A stretch of 64,000 nucleotides of DNA from Myxococcus stipitatus (GCF_037414475.1 NZ_CP147913.1:8442501-8506500), one strand, 5' to 3'; positions 1-8,762 are shown, numbered from the stretch's first letter. A program made the numbers and translations. Notes: generated by a model from the sequence alone, not told the origin.

Positions 1-130
1 GGGCGCGAACCAGCAGTCCTTCGCGCAGGAGTTCGAACACCCGGGCACGACTGCAATACAGTAGTTCGGCAGCCCGTTCGACTGTCACGATGGGGCCATC
101 GAGCCCGGGGCCGGTGGGGTAGTCGGGCAT
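1..130 (-). CDS. Excisionase/AlpA-like helix-turn-helix protein, 3' part outside window
   Basis: An open frame starts with ATG at 130-128 and runs off the left edge after 43 codons. The visible residues include TVERAAELLYCSRARVFELL, the pattern of the small MerR-like HTH_17 domain of phage excisionases and AlpA-type regulators (TxxEAAxLLxVSRxxVxxLxxEG). It starts 3 bases after the stop of the resolvase gene, so it probably belongs to the same leftward phage operon. In a prophage this family acts as excisionase or transcription factor. Role and length cannot be settled because the end is missing. Confidence 0.6.
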   Translation of the reverse strand, partial: MPDYPTGPGLDGPIVTVERAAELLYCSRARVFELLREGLLVRA

Positions 131-132
131 GG

Positions 133-714
133 CTACCTCGGGAAGACCTTCCGGGGCGTGAGGCGACCGAGGGCGTGAAGCCCGATGCCGATGGCGTCCC
201 AGACGTTGTGATGGAGGGCGGAAGCGGAGGGCAGCTCAACGCGCAGATGCTCGGCGGCGTCGAGGCGCTGTTTGATGCGCTCGATGAACGCGTCCGCGTC
301 GAGCGTGCCCTTCCAGTCGCGCGGGTAGACAGACCGCCGCATCGCGACGTTGGGCAGGTAGCCACCGAGCGTGCCCACGACCCCCGAGAGATGGACGAGG
401 TCGTTCTGGTCGCCCTTCTGGTGCGCAGCGGCGTAGACGCGAGGCATCTCGATGATGAGATGGTGGGGCTCATCGCCCAGGCGAGGATGGAGCCACTCGT
501 GGACCGCCAGGGCCATGGAGGCCCACGAGGACAGGGCCAGCTCCCCGCCTTGGGGCTCGGGGTTCTTCGGCAACCCAGCGGCCAGGAGTGACGCGGGTTC
601 GGCTACCGGCACGTCGAACACTGCGACACCGCAATGCCGGAGGCCGGGGTCTATGGAGACGAGCTTCGCGGCGCGGTGCTCGGAGGGGCCTTCAGGAAGG
701 AGGCAAGTGCTCAC
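133..714 (-). CDS. RuvC-like Holliday junction resolvase (phage)
   Basis: This 193-residue protein has the RNase H-fold layout of RuvC-type resolvases: SIDPGLRHCGVAVF with D22 in strand 1, LIIEMP with E89, and WDAIGIGLHALGR with D173 near the end. These would be the acidic metal ligands that cleave branched DNA. Phages use such enzymes to resolve recombination or replication intermediates before packaging. The GTG at 714-712 is the only usable start upstream of the first motif. It lies 10 bases after a copy of the recurring phage element (725-750), with AGGAGAGG directly before it. The gene follows the polymerase in the leftward module. Confidence 0.8.
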   Translation of the reverse strand: MSTCLLPEGPSEHRAAKLVSIDPGLRHCGVAVFDVPVAEPASLLAAGLPKNPEPQGGELALSSWASMALAVHEWLHPRLGDEPHHLIIEMPRVYAAAHQKGDQNDLVHLSGVVGTLGGYLPNVAMRRSVYPRDWKGTLDADAFIERIKQRLDAAEHLRVELPSASALHHNVWDAIGIGLHALGRLTPRKVFPR

Positions 715-724
715 ACCTCTCCTG

Positions 725-750
725 ATGGGGACACTTTCCGAGACTGGTCA
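725..750 (-). promoter_or_regulatory. Recurring phage element, copy a
   Basis: Read on the minus strand, a GACCAGTCTC block is followed by GGAAAGTGTCCCCAT (739-725). It ends 10 bases before the GTG start of the resolvase gene and overlaps the 3' end of the polymerase gene. It is one of seven good copies in the window. Promoter or operator function is inferred from position and repetition only. Confidence 0.6.
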
Positions 751-2757
751 CGCCGCCTTTGCCTCGGGCTCCCAGACCACCAGCCGTCCACTGGAGTCGC
801 GCACCGTGGCCATGTCCTTCGAGAGCATGCGCGAGAGGGCGGGCTCGGCCTCGATGGCGCCCGCGAGGTCTGGCGTCACTTCGCGCATGGCTTGCCGCAT
901 GATTTCGGCCATGCGCTCGGCGGCGTCGTGAAGCCGGTTGGGGCAGTCCGCGCGCAGCTCCGCCACCAGCTCGTCATGCACCATGAGGACGAGGCGAGAG
1001 CCCCAGAGTGGTGAGCGGTGGTCCGCGTACATCTCCCGCGACACTCGCCACGTGGCCAGCTTCGCGCCCACCGCGCCGAGACCCTGGAAGGGAGTGTTGA
1101 GCCACTGGGTATAGCTGCAACCGCCTCGGAGGATGTTGGCGCCAGGAATCGTGACGTCCACGAACTGGCCGTTCCTCGTGAGGGCACTGGCCTTGCCGAA
1201 GAGGACGCGCTGCTCGGGCCACGCATCCAGCCACCTGTTGCCGTAGTGGCGCGACACCTCGACGCACGCGGCGCAGACCATCTTCACCTTGCCCTGGACG
1301 CGCACGGGAACGCGCTCCACTCCGCACGTCTCCGCGACCTTGGCCAACAGGCAGAACCGGACGCCGTCCTTGGCGCGTGCCTGGTACGCCATGCCGCCAG
1401 CTCCCAGGCCACCGCCCTTGCCGAAGTTGAAGATTTTGGCGAGCGAGCGGAAGGCCGTGGCCGTGGGCTCCTTGGCTTTCACGCGCGGCAAGAGGGCATC
1501 GTAGTCCTCCCCCAAGAAGGTGGCCGCGGCCGAGGTGTGGACGTCTTCCTTGGCGAGTAGCGCGTCGGCCATCCGCGAGTAGCCCACGTCCCAGATGGCA
1601 CGTTGGGCCATGGTGCGCAGCTCGAGGCCGCCGTAGTCCACGGAGCAGAACACGTAGCCAGGGCGGGCCTCGTGACACTCACGCACGCCCCCTCGCTGCG
1701 GGAGCTGCTGGTAGTCACTCGAAACGCGAGTCGTGCTGACCAGCACGTTGAAGCGCGGGTTGAGAGGGGCGGCGGTGCCTGCCTCCAGCTTGTCCAGGTA
1801 AGTGGAGCGGTACTTGTCCACCTTGCCGGACTTGCCCAGCTCCTCTAGCAGCGCATCGCCCGAGTCCAGGAGGGTGTCCCGGTCGGTGGCCACCTGCCCC
1901 TCGGGGAAGCGGGGAGAGGGAGGGGTGACGGGCGGCGTGCCGTAATAGGCGGCGGTGACGAGCTGGGTGAGGCGCTTGGTGTCCTTCGAGCCGCTGGCCC
2001 GGAAGATACCGGCGGCCCGGAAGCGAGTGCGGTTGGCTTGCCACTCCTGCTCGACGCGGTGGCGGAGCTCCTCGACGCGCCCGGCATGAGTGCGCAGGCC
2101 CCAGACGGAGGCGAAGTGGAGCGCGAGGGCGGCGCGGACCTGGTCCTCTTCGGCGTGGAGGTTGCCGCCGTTGGCGATGCTGGGCGCCGTCCGTGCTTGG
2201 GACAGGTGGACGTCCAGCGTGTAACGCGCATCGCGAAGCGGGTACTTCACCGCGCCTTCGGGCCATTGCTCCATCGGCACCCCGTCCAACTCGCCGTAGC
2301 GAAGTCGCCATGCGTCGGGGGCGTACTTGTCGGCGGAGATATCGAGGCCAAGGTGGCGCTTCACCAGGAGGGCCAGCGGGTAGCGGGCGCCCTCATCGTC
2401 CCCCAGCGGCCTGCCCGTCGCTGGGTCCACGCCGTGGAGTCCCCGGGCAATGTCCATGAGGGCTTCGCGGATAGCCACGTCATGGAATCGCCCTGCCTCG
2501 GCGGCGGCAAACACGTCGTCCACCAGTCGCGGGTCATCCGCGCACATGACACCCAGGTCGTACGCGAGATTGGCTCCTGTCACGTGGACATCCGGAGAGC
2601 GGAGGGTCTCACGGAACCACGTGCGCGCCTGGCCAGCGGAGAGAAGCCGCTCACTGCCGGGGGCTTCCTGGGCGATGGACGCGCAGACGAGCGGCGGCGC
2701 AAGCAGTCCGGGCTGAATCGGATAGGTCTCGGTGTCGAAGCTGAAGAGGACGGGCAC
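748..2757 (-). CDS. Phage family A DNA polymerase with Cys-rich insertion
   Basis: This is a 669-residue replicative polymerase of the Pol I family. The N-terminus FSFDTETYP is exonuclease motif I of the 3'-5' proofreading domain. Motif A (DYGGLELRT, about residue 373), motif B (FRSLAKIFNFG, about 437-447) and motif C (MVHDELVAEL, about 591) are all present, so it should be active. Between motifs B and C, about residues 468-497, lies a segment with C-x9-C and CAAC pairs, a possible zinc-binding insertion that normal Pol I lacks. The start is GTG at 2757 without a strong Shine-Dalgarno. The gene sits between the ssDNA-binding candidate and the resolvase, as in phages that carry their own replisome. 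Confidence 0.9.
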   Translation of the reverse strand: MPVLFSFDTETYPIQPGLLAPPLVCASIAQEAPGSERLLSAGQARTWFRETLRSPDVHVTGANLAYDLGVMCADDPRLVDDVFAAAEAGRFHDVAIREALMDIARGLHGVDPATGRPLGDDEGARYPLALLVKRHLGLDISADKYAPDAWRLRYGELDGVPMEQWPEGAVKYPLRDARYTLDVHLSQARTAPSIANGGNLHAEEDQVRAALALHFASVWGLRTHAGRVEELRHRVEQEWQANRTRFRAAGIFRASGSKDTKRLTQLVTAAYYGTPPVTPPSPRFPEGQVATDRDTLLDSGDALLEELGKSGKVDKYRSTYLDKLEAGTAAPLNPRFNVLVSTTRVSSDYQQLPQRGGVRECHEARPGYVFCSVDYGGLELRTMAQRAIWDVGYSRMADALLAKEDVHTSAAATFLGEDYDALLPRVKAKEPTATAFRSLAKIFNFGKGGGLGAGGMAYQARAKDGVRFCLLAKVAETCGVERVPVRVQGKVKMVCAACVEVSRHYGNRWLDAWPEQRVLFGKASALTRNGQFVDVTIPGANILRGGCSYTQWLNTPFQGLGAVGAKLATWRVSREMYADHRSPLWGSRLVLMVHDELVAELRADCPNRLHDAAERMAEIMRQAMREVTPDLAGAIEAEPALSRMLSKDMATVRDSSGRLVVWEPEAKAA

Positions 2758-2836
2758 AACACCGAAAGGCCCGTGTCGTGGGCCAGCCGTGGCGCCCTGG
2801 GGAGGACGCCAAGATGTTGAGTGGTGCGGTGGGGCA

Positions 2837-2870
2837 GGCGTCAGGCCAGGGCGTCAGGCCAGGGCGTCAG
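2837..2870. repeat. 13-bp tandem repeat, 2.6 copies
   Basis: The unit GGCGTCAGGCCAG is repeated at 2837-2849 and 2850-2862, with 8 further bases to 2870. The repeat covers the stop codon of the ssDNA-binding candidate (2854-2856) and the short gap before the polymerase. It is probably replication slippage. No function is evident. Confidence 0.7.
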
Positions 2871-3432
2871 CGAGCGGCGGGAGCTTCGCGGTGGCGCGCT
2901 TGGACTCGATGGCGGCCAGCTCCGAGTCCGTGGGACTCACGTTGCTCCAGCGGTAGCCCTCGATGACCTTGCCGGGGCGGCCATCCTTCTCCGGGAGCGT
3001 CTTGGGGAAGACCTCGCAGTCCACGAGGAGGAAGGCTCCTGCCTGCTTCGCCTCGGTGAACTTGGCGATGAAGTCGGGCGAGACTTCGTGCTCCTCGGCA
3101 CCCGCTAGGGCCATGAGGAACGCCTTGAAGCGCCCGCCACCGTTCTTCTTCGTATCGGAGAGGTTCTCGACGTAGCTGGTGACGAGGCCGGGCCGTGTGG
3201 GCTCGGTGCTGGTCTGGGTTCTCTCCGACGTCACCACCTTCACTTCAGCGATGGCGGACAGGCCCTTGAAGCCGTCCTTGGTGCGGACGGACTGGACCTC
3301 CAGGCGGTAGCGTCCATGCTTGAGGTACTGCGCGCCAATAGCGGCCTGGGCGGTGGCGATTCGTGCATATGCGGCGTTGCTCATGTCCCGTGTTCCCATT
3401 CGAGTGGCGGGACGTCGAGAGGACGTCCTCAC
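2854..3432 (-). CDS. Probable phage ssDNA-binding protein (DUF2815-position protein)
   Basis: A protein of up to 192 residues with alternating strands (GRYRLEVQSVRTKDGFKG, AEVKVVTSERT, GAFLLVDCEVF), which fits an OB-fold. Phages with a family A polymerase, DUF2800 nuclease, VapE primase and SNF2 helicase usually encode a gp2.5-like ssDNA-binding protein (DUF2815) next to the polymerase, and this gene holds that place. The assignment rests on context and size, not on a clear motif. The start is uncertain: GTG 3432 lies 8 bases after recurring element copy b, as in other copies, but the residues MSNAAYARIA beginning at ATG 3384 look like a natural N-terminus. Confidence 0.55.
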   Translation of the reverse strand: MRTSSRRPATRMGTRDMSNAAYARIATAQAAIGAQYLKHGRYRLEVQSVRTKDGFKGLSAIAEVKVVTSERTQTSTEPTRPGLVTSYVENLSDTKKNGGGRFKAFLMALAGAEEHEVSPDFIAKFTEAKQAGAFLLVDCEVFPKTLPEKDGRPGKVIEGYRWSNVSPTDSELAAIESKRATAKLPPLADALA

Positions 3433-3440
3433 CTTCCCTT

Positions 3441-3465
3441 ATGGGGACGCTTTCCGGAAGTGGTC
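3441..3465 (-). promoter_or_regulatory. Recurring phage element, copy b
   Basis: Minus strand: GACCACTTCC then GGAAAGCGTCCCCAT (3455-3441), followed by AAGGGAAG and a GTG 8 bases on. It lies in the gap between the accessory FRG gene and the ssDNA-binding candidate, so it could restart expression of core phage genes downstream of the insert. Confidence 0.65.
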
Positions 3466-3521
3466 CTCCGTATTTCGATGGCAATGCTGACGTTCGCTTG
3501 GTCCTTGCGTGCGTCATGAAG

Positions 3522-4364
3522 CTAGGCGCCAACATGTTGAATGGAGCCAATGGGCTTGCCGCCGATGGGAGCCTTTTTTAGGAAATGACGATAGCCCTCG
3601 TCGTAATATGGAGGTGGGAATAGATGGTGAGTGTTGGCGAGTGCACCTGAACCGAGCCACTCTTGTGCTTGTTGGGTGTCGATGCGAATCACTCCCACGA
3701 CAAAGTCCGAGAGATCCATCGAGCGAACGTCCGAATAGGCGCGTCTCCGCATTAGAAGTGCGTGCTGCGCGTGAGGACGAAGATAGGTTGAGGGGGCAGA
3801 ACGTCTTAGATCTATGATTGTGGCAGATTTGTTTGATAGAATCCCAGGCTTGTCTTCCTCTGTTGTCTCAGGTCCTGCCTGTAAGAGAACAATGAAGGAG
3901 TCTCCTGACTTGCGAGGGGAGAAATGTAGATACTGGTTGACTTGGCCTGATGAGAGAACATCTTGGCATGCAAACCAGAGGGCGGTCCATGCGTTGTCTA
4001 CGAGATCGAGCCATCTGGTCTTGATTCCGTAGTGCTGCAAGAGTGGCTCGTATACATGGTCGGAGAGTTTTCCGATGAATGCGCTATGGTCTCGTGCTTG
4101 TTTTACGTAGTTTGCCACTCGAATTTCTTGTTCGGATTTTCCTCTGGCAGTGATGACGCCTCGGAATAAAGACGGAGTCATGGAGGGGTGAAGTTGGTTT
4201 TGCCCGCGAAATAGCACTGGGCCATTCTTGCGTAGAGAATATTTCAGGTAGCCAACTGCCTGTGTCAACGCGTGTGGAGTGGTTACGGTGAGTGTGTTCG
4301 TTGAGTCATCCCAAGACATTCCTCGGTTTTTTGAGATACGGGATAGATGGCTGGGTGGTTTCAT
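3522..4364 (-). CDS. FRG-domain protein, putative defence or effector gene
   Basis: A 280-residue protein matching the FRG domain (named for its F-R-G motif): LFRGQ at about residue 51, then LLQHYGIKTRWLDL followed by ALWFA, and HAQHALLMRR further on, which fit the family's LxQHYGxPTRLLDWT...ALxFA and RxxxQxA patterns. FRG proteins resemble ADP-ribosyl-transfer folds and often occur in phage-defence or mobile loci; the activity is not established here. Base composition is clearly AT-richer than the phage core, with codons such as ATA and TTT, so it looks recently acquired. The nuclease gene ends 87 bases upstream on the same strand and the two may form one unit. Confidence 0.7.
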   Translation of the reverse strand: MKPPSHLSRISKNRGMSWDDSTNTLTVTTPHALTQAVGYLKYSLRKNGPVLFRGQNQLHPSMTPSLFRGVITARGKSEQEIRVANYVKQARDHSAFIGKLSDHVYEPLLQHYGIKTRWLDLVDNAWTALWFACQDVLSSGQVNQYLHFSPRKSGDSFIVLLQAGPETTEEDKPGILSNKSATIIDLRRSAPSTYLRPHAQHALLMRRRAYSDVRSMDLSDFVVGVIRIDTQQAQEWLGSGALANTHHLFPPPYYDEGYRHFLKKAPIGGKPIGSIQHVGA

Positions 4365-4451
4365 TATTTGTTTGTTGGGATGCCCGGAGGGGTGGGTTTG
4401 GTTTGTTCGGAGGGAGAACTGGAGTGCTGAGTGAAGTGTGGCGTGGGATGA

Positions 4452-5342
4452 TTAGAAGGGGATGTTGTCTGCTGGGGTTGTTTGCGTGACCTTGGCTTCG
4501 ATTGCGACTTCTGCTGGATTGTGGTTGGCAATGTTCATTTCTGTGTCGATGTATTCGGCCAGTCTGCGCGCCTCTTCGAAGTATCCCAAAGAGCTGGTTC
4601 GGCGCACCGAAAAGACTTTGTATCCGTGGCCAAGGAGATCTGAGTCGCGTTGAGTGTCTTTGGCGGTGTCCGACTGGGGATGGGCGTCATCGAGTTCGAT
4701 GGCAATCCAGCGAAACTTCCACTTCTGGAGAGGTATGAATGCAACGAAGTCGGGTCTTCTTCTTTCTCCGATTCCCAAGCGGGCCTGGGGGATGAGCATC
4801 GGAAAGTGCCTGTCTCTGATGATGTTCAGATAGTTGCCTAGAAATCGATATTCGGAGTCGTTCCGAATCAATTCGCTGGTCCTGTCCCAAAGCGGGCAGG
4901 ATGACCGACCGTTTGACCAGCCGGAGGTTAGATGGCAGGGCTCTCCTTCATCTTCTCGGTCGTAGTTGTCTGGAGTGCAACGATCCCGAAAAACCGGCTC
5001 ATTTAGTACTTCTGTGTGCTTGCTTGACCAGAAATTGCAACTCTTGAAGTGGGTTGATGCTTGGCTGAGATATGATCTGATGGACCATGGATGCGCCCAC
5101 TGAGATCCATAGCCTCCTTGGACTGGCGGAACGGCATAGAACTTGAGGACTCGCTGCTTGTCGGTTCCGGAATATAGGAAGGCTGGGACGTTAGGATTGT
5201 CGTTGGGTATCTTCCATCTGTTCGTTGCGCCACATTGACATTTCCAGCGAGGCGCGATGGTGGAATCATCCTTGAATGTCCATGTGAATGTCTGGTTGCA
5301 GTCTCCGCAGGTTGACTTGAGTACGCGGTGCAGATAGCCCAT
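4452..5342 (-). CDS. Zinc-ribbon protein with C-terminal restriction-endonuclease-like (DUF2726/Vsr-like) domain
   Basis: A 296-residue protein. The N-terminus has C-x2-C (CGDC, residues 12-15) and CQC pairs around residue 35, a zinc ribbon. The C-terminal half has RRPDFVAFIP, then WIAIELDDAHPQSD, then GYKVFSVRRTSSLGYF, the D...E-x-D/K core of PD-(D/E)XK nucleases related to DUF2726 and Vsr. Members cut or nick DNA, but no target can be read from sequence. Codon use is AT-rich like the FRG gene and unlike the flanking helicase. It starts at ATG 5342 with a weak ribosome site. A two-gene defence module with FRG is an inference. Confidence 0.6.
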   Translation of the reverse strand: MGYLHRVLKSTCGDCNQTFTWTFKDDSTIAPRWKCQCGATNRWKIPNDNPNVPAFLYSGTDKQRVLKFYAVPPVQGGYGSQWAHPWSIRSYLSQASTHFKSCNFWSSKHTEVLNEPVFRDRCTPDNYDREDEGEPCHLTSGWSNGRSSCPLWDRTSELIRNDSEYRFLGNYLNIIRDRHFPMLIPQARLGIGERRRPDFVAFIPLQKWKFRWIAIELDDAHPQSDTAKDTQRDSDLLGHGYKVFSVRRTSSLGYFEEARRLAEYIDTEMNIANHNPAEVAIEAKVTQTTPADNIPF

Positions 5343-5466
5343 GTTTGTTGGCGTGTGTGAGATTCGGCGGCGAGATTGAAGGCTTGATCTGGAGTGAACT
5401 GTCCGTCAAGAGGGTTTGTGCTGGGCGTGGGTCACGCTAGAATCAGCCGCTACACTGATCAAAGTG

Positions 5467-7305
5467 TTATGCAATTGTCCGAAAGGGCATGAGGGTGTGT
5501 GTGGGTGTGAGGAGCTTCTGTGGCTGTCCGTCCGTCTGTTGGATGAACCGGGCGCGCTCGCGAGCCGTGGCGAACGCGGACACGTAGTCCTGGGTATGCA
5601 GGCACACGTCCACTTCGACGCATGGCGCCAACTGGCCCGGGCGATGCGTGCGCGCGAGGAGTTGCTCCCACGTGGCCCCGTCCGAGGGCGGTGTCACCAC
5701 GAGGTTTCGAGAGAACTGCTGGAGGTTCTTCCCCGTGGCGTGTGCCTTGATGCTCGCCACGATGGAGCGCCTCCCTGTCTCCCGGAGGATGTCCTCGGAC
5801 GCGGTCTTGCCTCCACCGTAGAACGGCACGCCTGCTTCCTTGGCGATGCGTTCCCCCAGCTCCGGATACTCGACCCAGACGATTCCTACCCGCGAGCGCG
5901 CCCACTCCGCCGCATCCTTCACCAGAAAGTCCGACACCCAAACGGCCTGGGGCTCGGGCTGTACGGCGGCATGAATCTCCGTCCACTCAGTCCACGTTGC
6001 CGCATGCCACACGGGCTTGTCCCCTTCGTAGGGCGGCGACATGTGCGCGCGGATGGCTGCCTTGGTGAGAAGCCCCGGTGAGTCCAGGTGCTCGCGGCGC
6101 TTGCCTTTGAGTTCTTCCCAGACTTCTTTGTTCCACGCCTTGCGACGCGCGAACCACTGCTCAATCAGCTCATGTGGCTCGCCCCTGGGGTAGCGCCAGC
6201 GATGGTAGAAGCCCGCTGAGAGCTGCCGCGCGCACGCTACGGCTTGGAGCTGCTCTTGGAATTGCTCTCCGTCCGGACGCTCGCCCGCGTGCGCCAGCTC
6301 GATGAGCGCGAAGAGCTGCGCGGGCACGGGACCCACCTTCCGCTCCCGGATGATGAGCGGCTTGTCCAGGGCGCTCTCTTCGGTGGCCACCACGCCGGGC
6401 GTGGCGTTGCGGCGACGTTGGAAGCCCTCGCGGACGTGCTCCCTAGGCTCGCACAGTCGCTCCAGTTCTCCGGGAGGGGCCACCACCTTGCCCGGGTCCA
6501 GGGCCGTCCCCCATTCCTCCACGACATGGTGCGCGAGAGGCAGTGGCGAGCCCTCGCCCAGCGCCAGCCGCGACAGGTGCGCGTAGTCCTTGATGCTCTT
6601 GGACGCGAAGGTGCCGGACAGGGCCACGAGGCGAGTCCGTGGATGCTTCTCGAAGTAGCGGAGGAAGCGGCTCGTGCGGGACGTCCTCGGGTCCTTGAGG
6701 CTGTGTGCTTCGTTTAGGATGACCAGGTCCGGGCGAATGCGCTCCAGGAGGTCCGTGGCATCCTGGCTGGAGAGCTTGTTGTAGGTGATGACGTGCAGGA
6801 CGGGCAGTCCCACGCGGAACCACCGGCCACCCGCGAGGTTCGGCAACTTCCAGTGCGCGCCGTAGTAGCTCCACTCGGCCTCGAACTGGGGCAGGAGGCC
6901 AGCGGAGATGAAGAGGACGGCCACGCGACAGCCCGGCATCACCATGGGCATCAGGAAGGTGGTCAGCTCCTTCCCGTGGCCGGTGCCGATGGGGCCGAGG
7001 AGTCCACCGATGCGCGAGGCTTCCAGGAGGGCCTGGGCCTGAACGCGCCGCAATCGCAGCGGGCACGGACGCGGCGGAGACATACTCGCGCAGGTGCACT
7101 GAAGGGACGGCGACCGGAGCGCGGCCTCCAGCGCCTCGACATTCGCCGCCGTGTACGACGCGGCCAGGTCTCGCCGTGGCAAGGCGAGGATGCGGCCCAG
7201 GTCCGCCGAGTAGCCCACCGGAGAGCGCCCGTAGACCGGAGCTGTCGCCACGGGCGGCGGGCTCGCAGGGGCAGGGGTGACGCCCAGACGTTCAAGCAGC
7301 CGCAT
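5467..7305 (-). CDS. SNF2/superfamily 2 helicase-like ATPase with NEAH box
   Basis: A 612-residue protein with Walker A GPIGTGHGKE (about residues 103-112), a Walker B position reading LVILNEAHSL where DEAH/DEAD is normal, motif III VALSGTFAS, and a C-terminal helicase lobe ending in LLARTHRPGQ, like the arginine-finger motif of SNF2 proteins (GRxxRxGQ). It would translocate on duplex DNA during replication or recombination. The Asp-to-Asn change in motif II is notable because that Asp binds Mg; activity may be reduced. It starts at ATG 7305, 12 bases after the nuclease gene, in the same leftward operon. Confidence 0.75.
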   Translation of the reverse strand: MRLLERLGVTPAPASPPPVATAPVYGRSPVGYSADLGRILALPRRDLAASYTAANVEALEAALRSPSLQCTCASMSPPRPCPLRLRRVQAQALLEASRIGGLLGPIGTGHGKELTTFLMPMVMPGCRVAVLFISAGLLPQFEAEWSYYGAHWKLPNLAGGRWFRVGLPVLHVITYNKLSSQDATDLLERIRPDLVILNEAHSLKDPRTSRTSRFLRYFEKHPRTRLVALSGTFASKSIKDYAHLSRLALGEGSPLPLAHHVVEEWGTALDPGKVVAPPGELERLCEPREHVREGFQRRRNATPGVVATEESALDKPLIIRERKVGPVPAQLFALIELAHAGERPDGEQFQEQLQAVACARQLSAGFYHRWRYPRGEPHELIEQWFARRKAWNKEVWEELKGKRREHLDSPGLLTKAAIRAHMSPPYEGDKPVWHAATWTEWTEIHAAVQPEPQAVWVSDFLVKDAAEWARSRVGIVWVEYPELGERIAKEAGVPFYGGGKTASEDILRETGRRSIVASIKAHATGKNLQQFSRNLVVTPPSDGATWEQLLARTHRPGQLAPCVEVDVCLHTQDYVSAFATARERARFIQQTDGQPQKLLTPTHTLMPFRTIA

Positions 7306-7316
7306 CCAAGCCCCCG

Positions 7317-8762
7317 TCAGCGAGCACCACGCACGAAGTCACCCGGGCCGCACAGGGGCTCCAGCGCCTCCACCGCGATTTGCAGGAGCTCTGAGTGGGC
7401 AAGGCCGAGGGCGGCATACGCGCCCGGCGCGGGAGGCGCACTGCGGATGGCCATGGCCAGCGCGCCCTTCCACTTACCGAACCCCAGCGCGCTCTCCGCA
7501 CCCGCGAAGCGCAAGTCCTCGACGCCTCCAGCCTCGCTCACCTGGGACGCCACCTTGGCCACGTACTCCGAGAGGGAGGTGGCGGGCATGTTGGGGACGC
7601 AGTCCACGAAGAGGCGCAGGCGCTCGTCCTGGAGGCTCGTGGCCGTCGGGGGCTCGCGGTGATCGCCGGGCGCGGTGGGGCCCTTCGGCTTGCGACTACG
7701 ACGCTTCGGCGCGGCATCGGGGGCGATGGTGGGCGACGCGACAGGGGCATCCGGAGGCAGCACGGCGGCCACCTCGGCCCCGGGGCAAGACACATGCAGC
7801 ACGTCACCCGAGCGGAGCTTGCTCGTGTTTTCCTGCGTGAGCGTCGCGCCGCACCTGTCGCACGTCCCAAGGGACTCGGCGGGGGCGGCGGGAGGGGGGA
7901 CATGCGGAGGGGTGGGCGGGAGCTGCGCGGCGGTCTCGGGGGCCTGGTTCTTGGTGATGAGGCGATTCATCAGGGACACGGTGGGACCTCCTGAAAGGCA
8001 CTTCGCTTTGAAAGGGCACCCGCCGAACTTCTCGCAGGCACCGAAGTTGGGAGGTGCGTCCGCGCTGCGCGTGGCTCGGGCCACTTCGCGAATGCGGCGC
8101 ACCATGGGGACGACCTTCTCTGTCCACTCTCGCGTGACGTGCTCGGTGCTCGTCCTGGCGAGGACGCTCTCTGCACGTCGCGCGCCGCGCGTCTGAAAGT
8201 AGATGTGCTCCAGCTCCAACACGCGGACACCTGGGAAGCGTGCTCCCGAAAGTGCAGCCCAGACGCCGTAGCCCACCATCTGCAATCCAGCTTCAGTGCC
8301 TGCGTCCACCAACTGCGCGGGCGTGGCGGCGTAGCGCGCCACATCGGAAGAGAACTTGTGGTCTGTGATGCGCAGCACTCCCTCCGACATGCGGCGCGGA
8401 TTGATGAGGTCAATGTGTCCGACGAAGGGGACCTCGTCCGCCGTCAGGGGAGAGGGCGTTCCGAAGGACTCTTCAACCAGGAGGTCGGGGCCCGGCGGCG
8501 GAAGTAGGTGGTGGCCCGCCTGCGCGATGTCGCCCAGCACGTCCTCTCCCGTGCGTAGGTAGTGCTCCAGTTGCGCGTGCCCCTTGATGCCGAGGGCTTG
8601 AGCCTTGGACTCAGGCTCGGGCAGTCGCAACACCTTGGCGAAGTACCAGCGACGCGGGCACAAGCTGAATTGCTTCAACTGCAAGCTGGAGAGGAAGTTG
8701 ATGACGCCCCCGTCCACGGCGCGCCGACGAGGCGGCTCGAGCTGGGAGGCATCAGCCGCCAT
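7317..8762 (-). CDS. PD-(D/E)XK nuclease, Cas4/DUF2800-like, with extra zinc ribbon
   Basis: A 481-residue protein if started at ATG 8762, which overlaps the methyltransferase stop by 11 bases and has GGAGG 6 bases upstream. SSLQLKQFSLCPRRWYFAKV opens the domain as in Cas4/RecB nucleases. EVPFVGHIDLI supplies the metal-binding Asp and LRITDHKFS the D-x-K. The segment FGACEKFGGCPFKAKC provides three more cysteines for an iron-sulphur cluster. After it comes a separate zinc ribbon (CDRCGATL...SCPG) in a Pro-rich linker, then an unassigned C-terminal domain. In phage modules with a family A polymerase and VapE this place belongs to DUF2800, a recombination or replication nuclease. Confidence 0.75.
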   Translation of the reverse strand: MAADASQLEPPRRRAVDGGVINFLSSLQLKQFSLCPRRWYFAKVLRLPEPESKAQALGIKGHAQLEHYLRTGEDVLGDIAQAGHHLLPPPGPDLLVEESFGTPSPLTADEVPFVGHIDLINPRRMSEGVLRITDHKFSSDVARYAATPAQLVDAGTEAGLQMVGYGVWAALSGARFPGVRVLELEHIYFQTRGARRAESVLARTSTEHVTREWTEKVVPMVRRIREVARATRSADAPPNFGACEKFGGCPFKAKCLSGGPTVSLMNRLITKNQAPETAAQLPPTPPHVPPPAAPAESLGTCDRCGATLTQENTSKLRSGDVLHVSCPGAEVAAVLPPDAPVASPTIAPDAAPKRRSRKPKGPTAPGDHREPPTATSLQDERLRLFVDCVPNMPATSLSEYVAKVASQVSEAGGVEDLRFAGAESALGFGKWKGALAMAIRSAPPAPGAYAALGLAHSELLQIAVEALEPLCGPGDFVRGAR

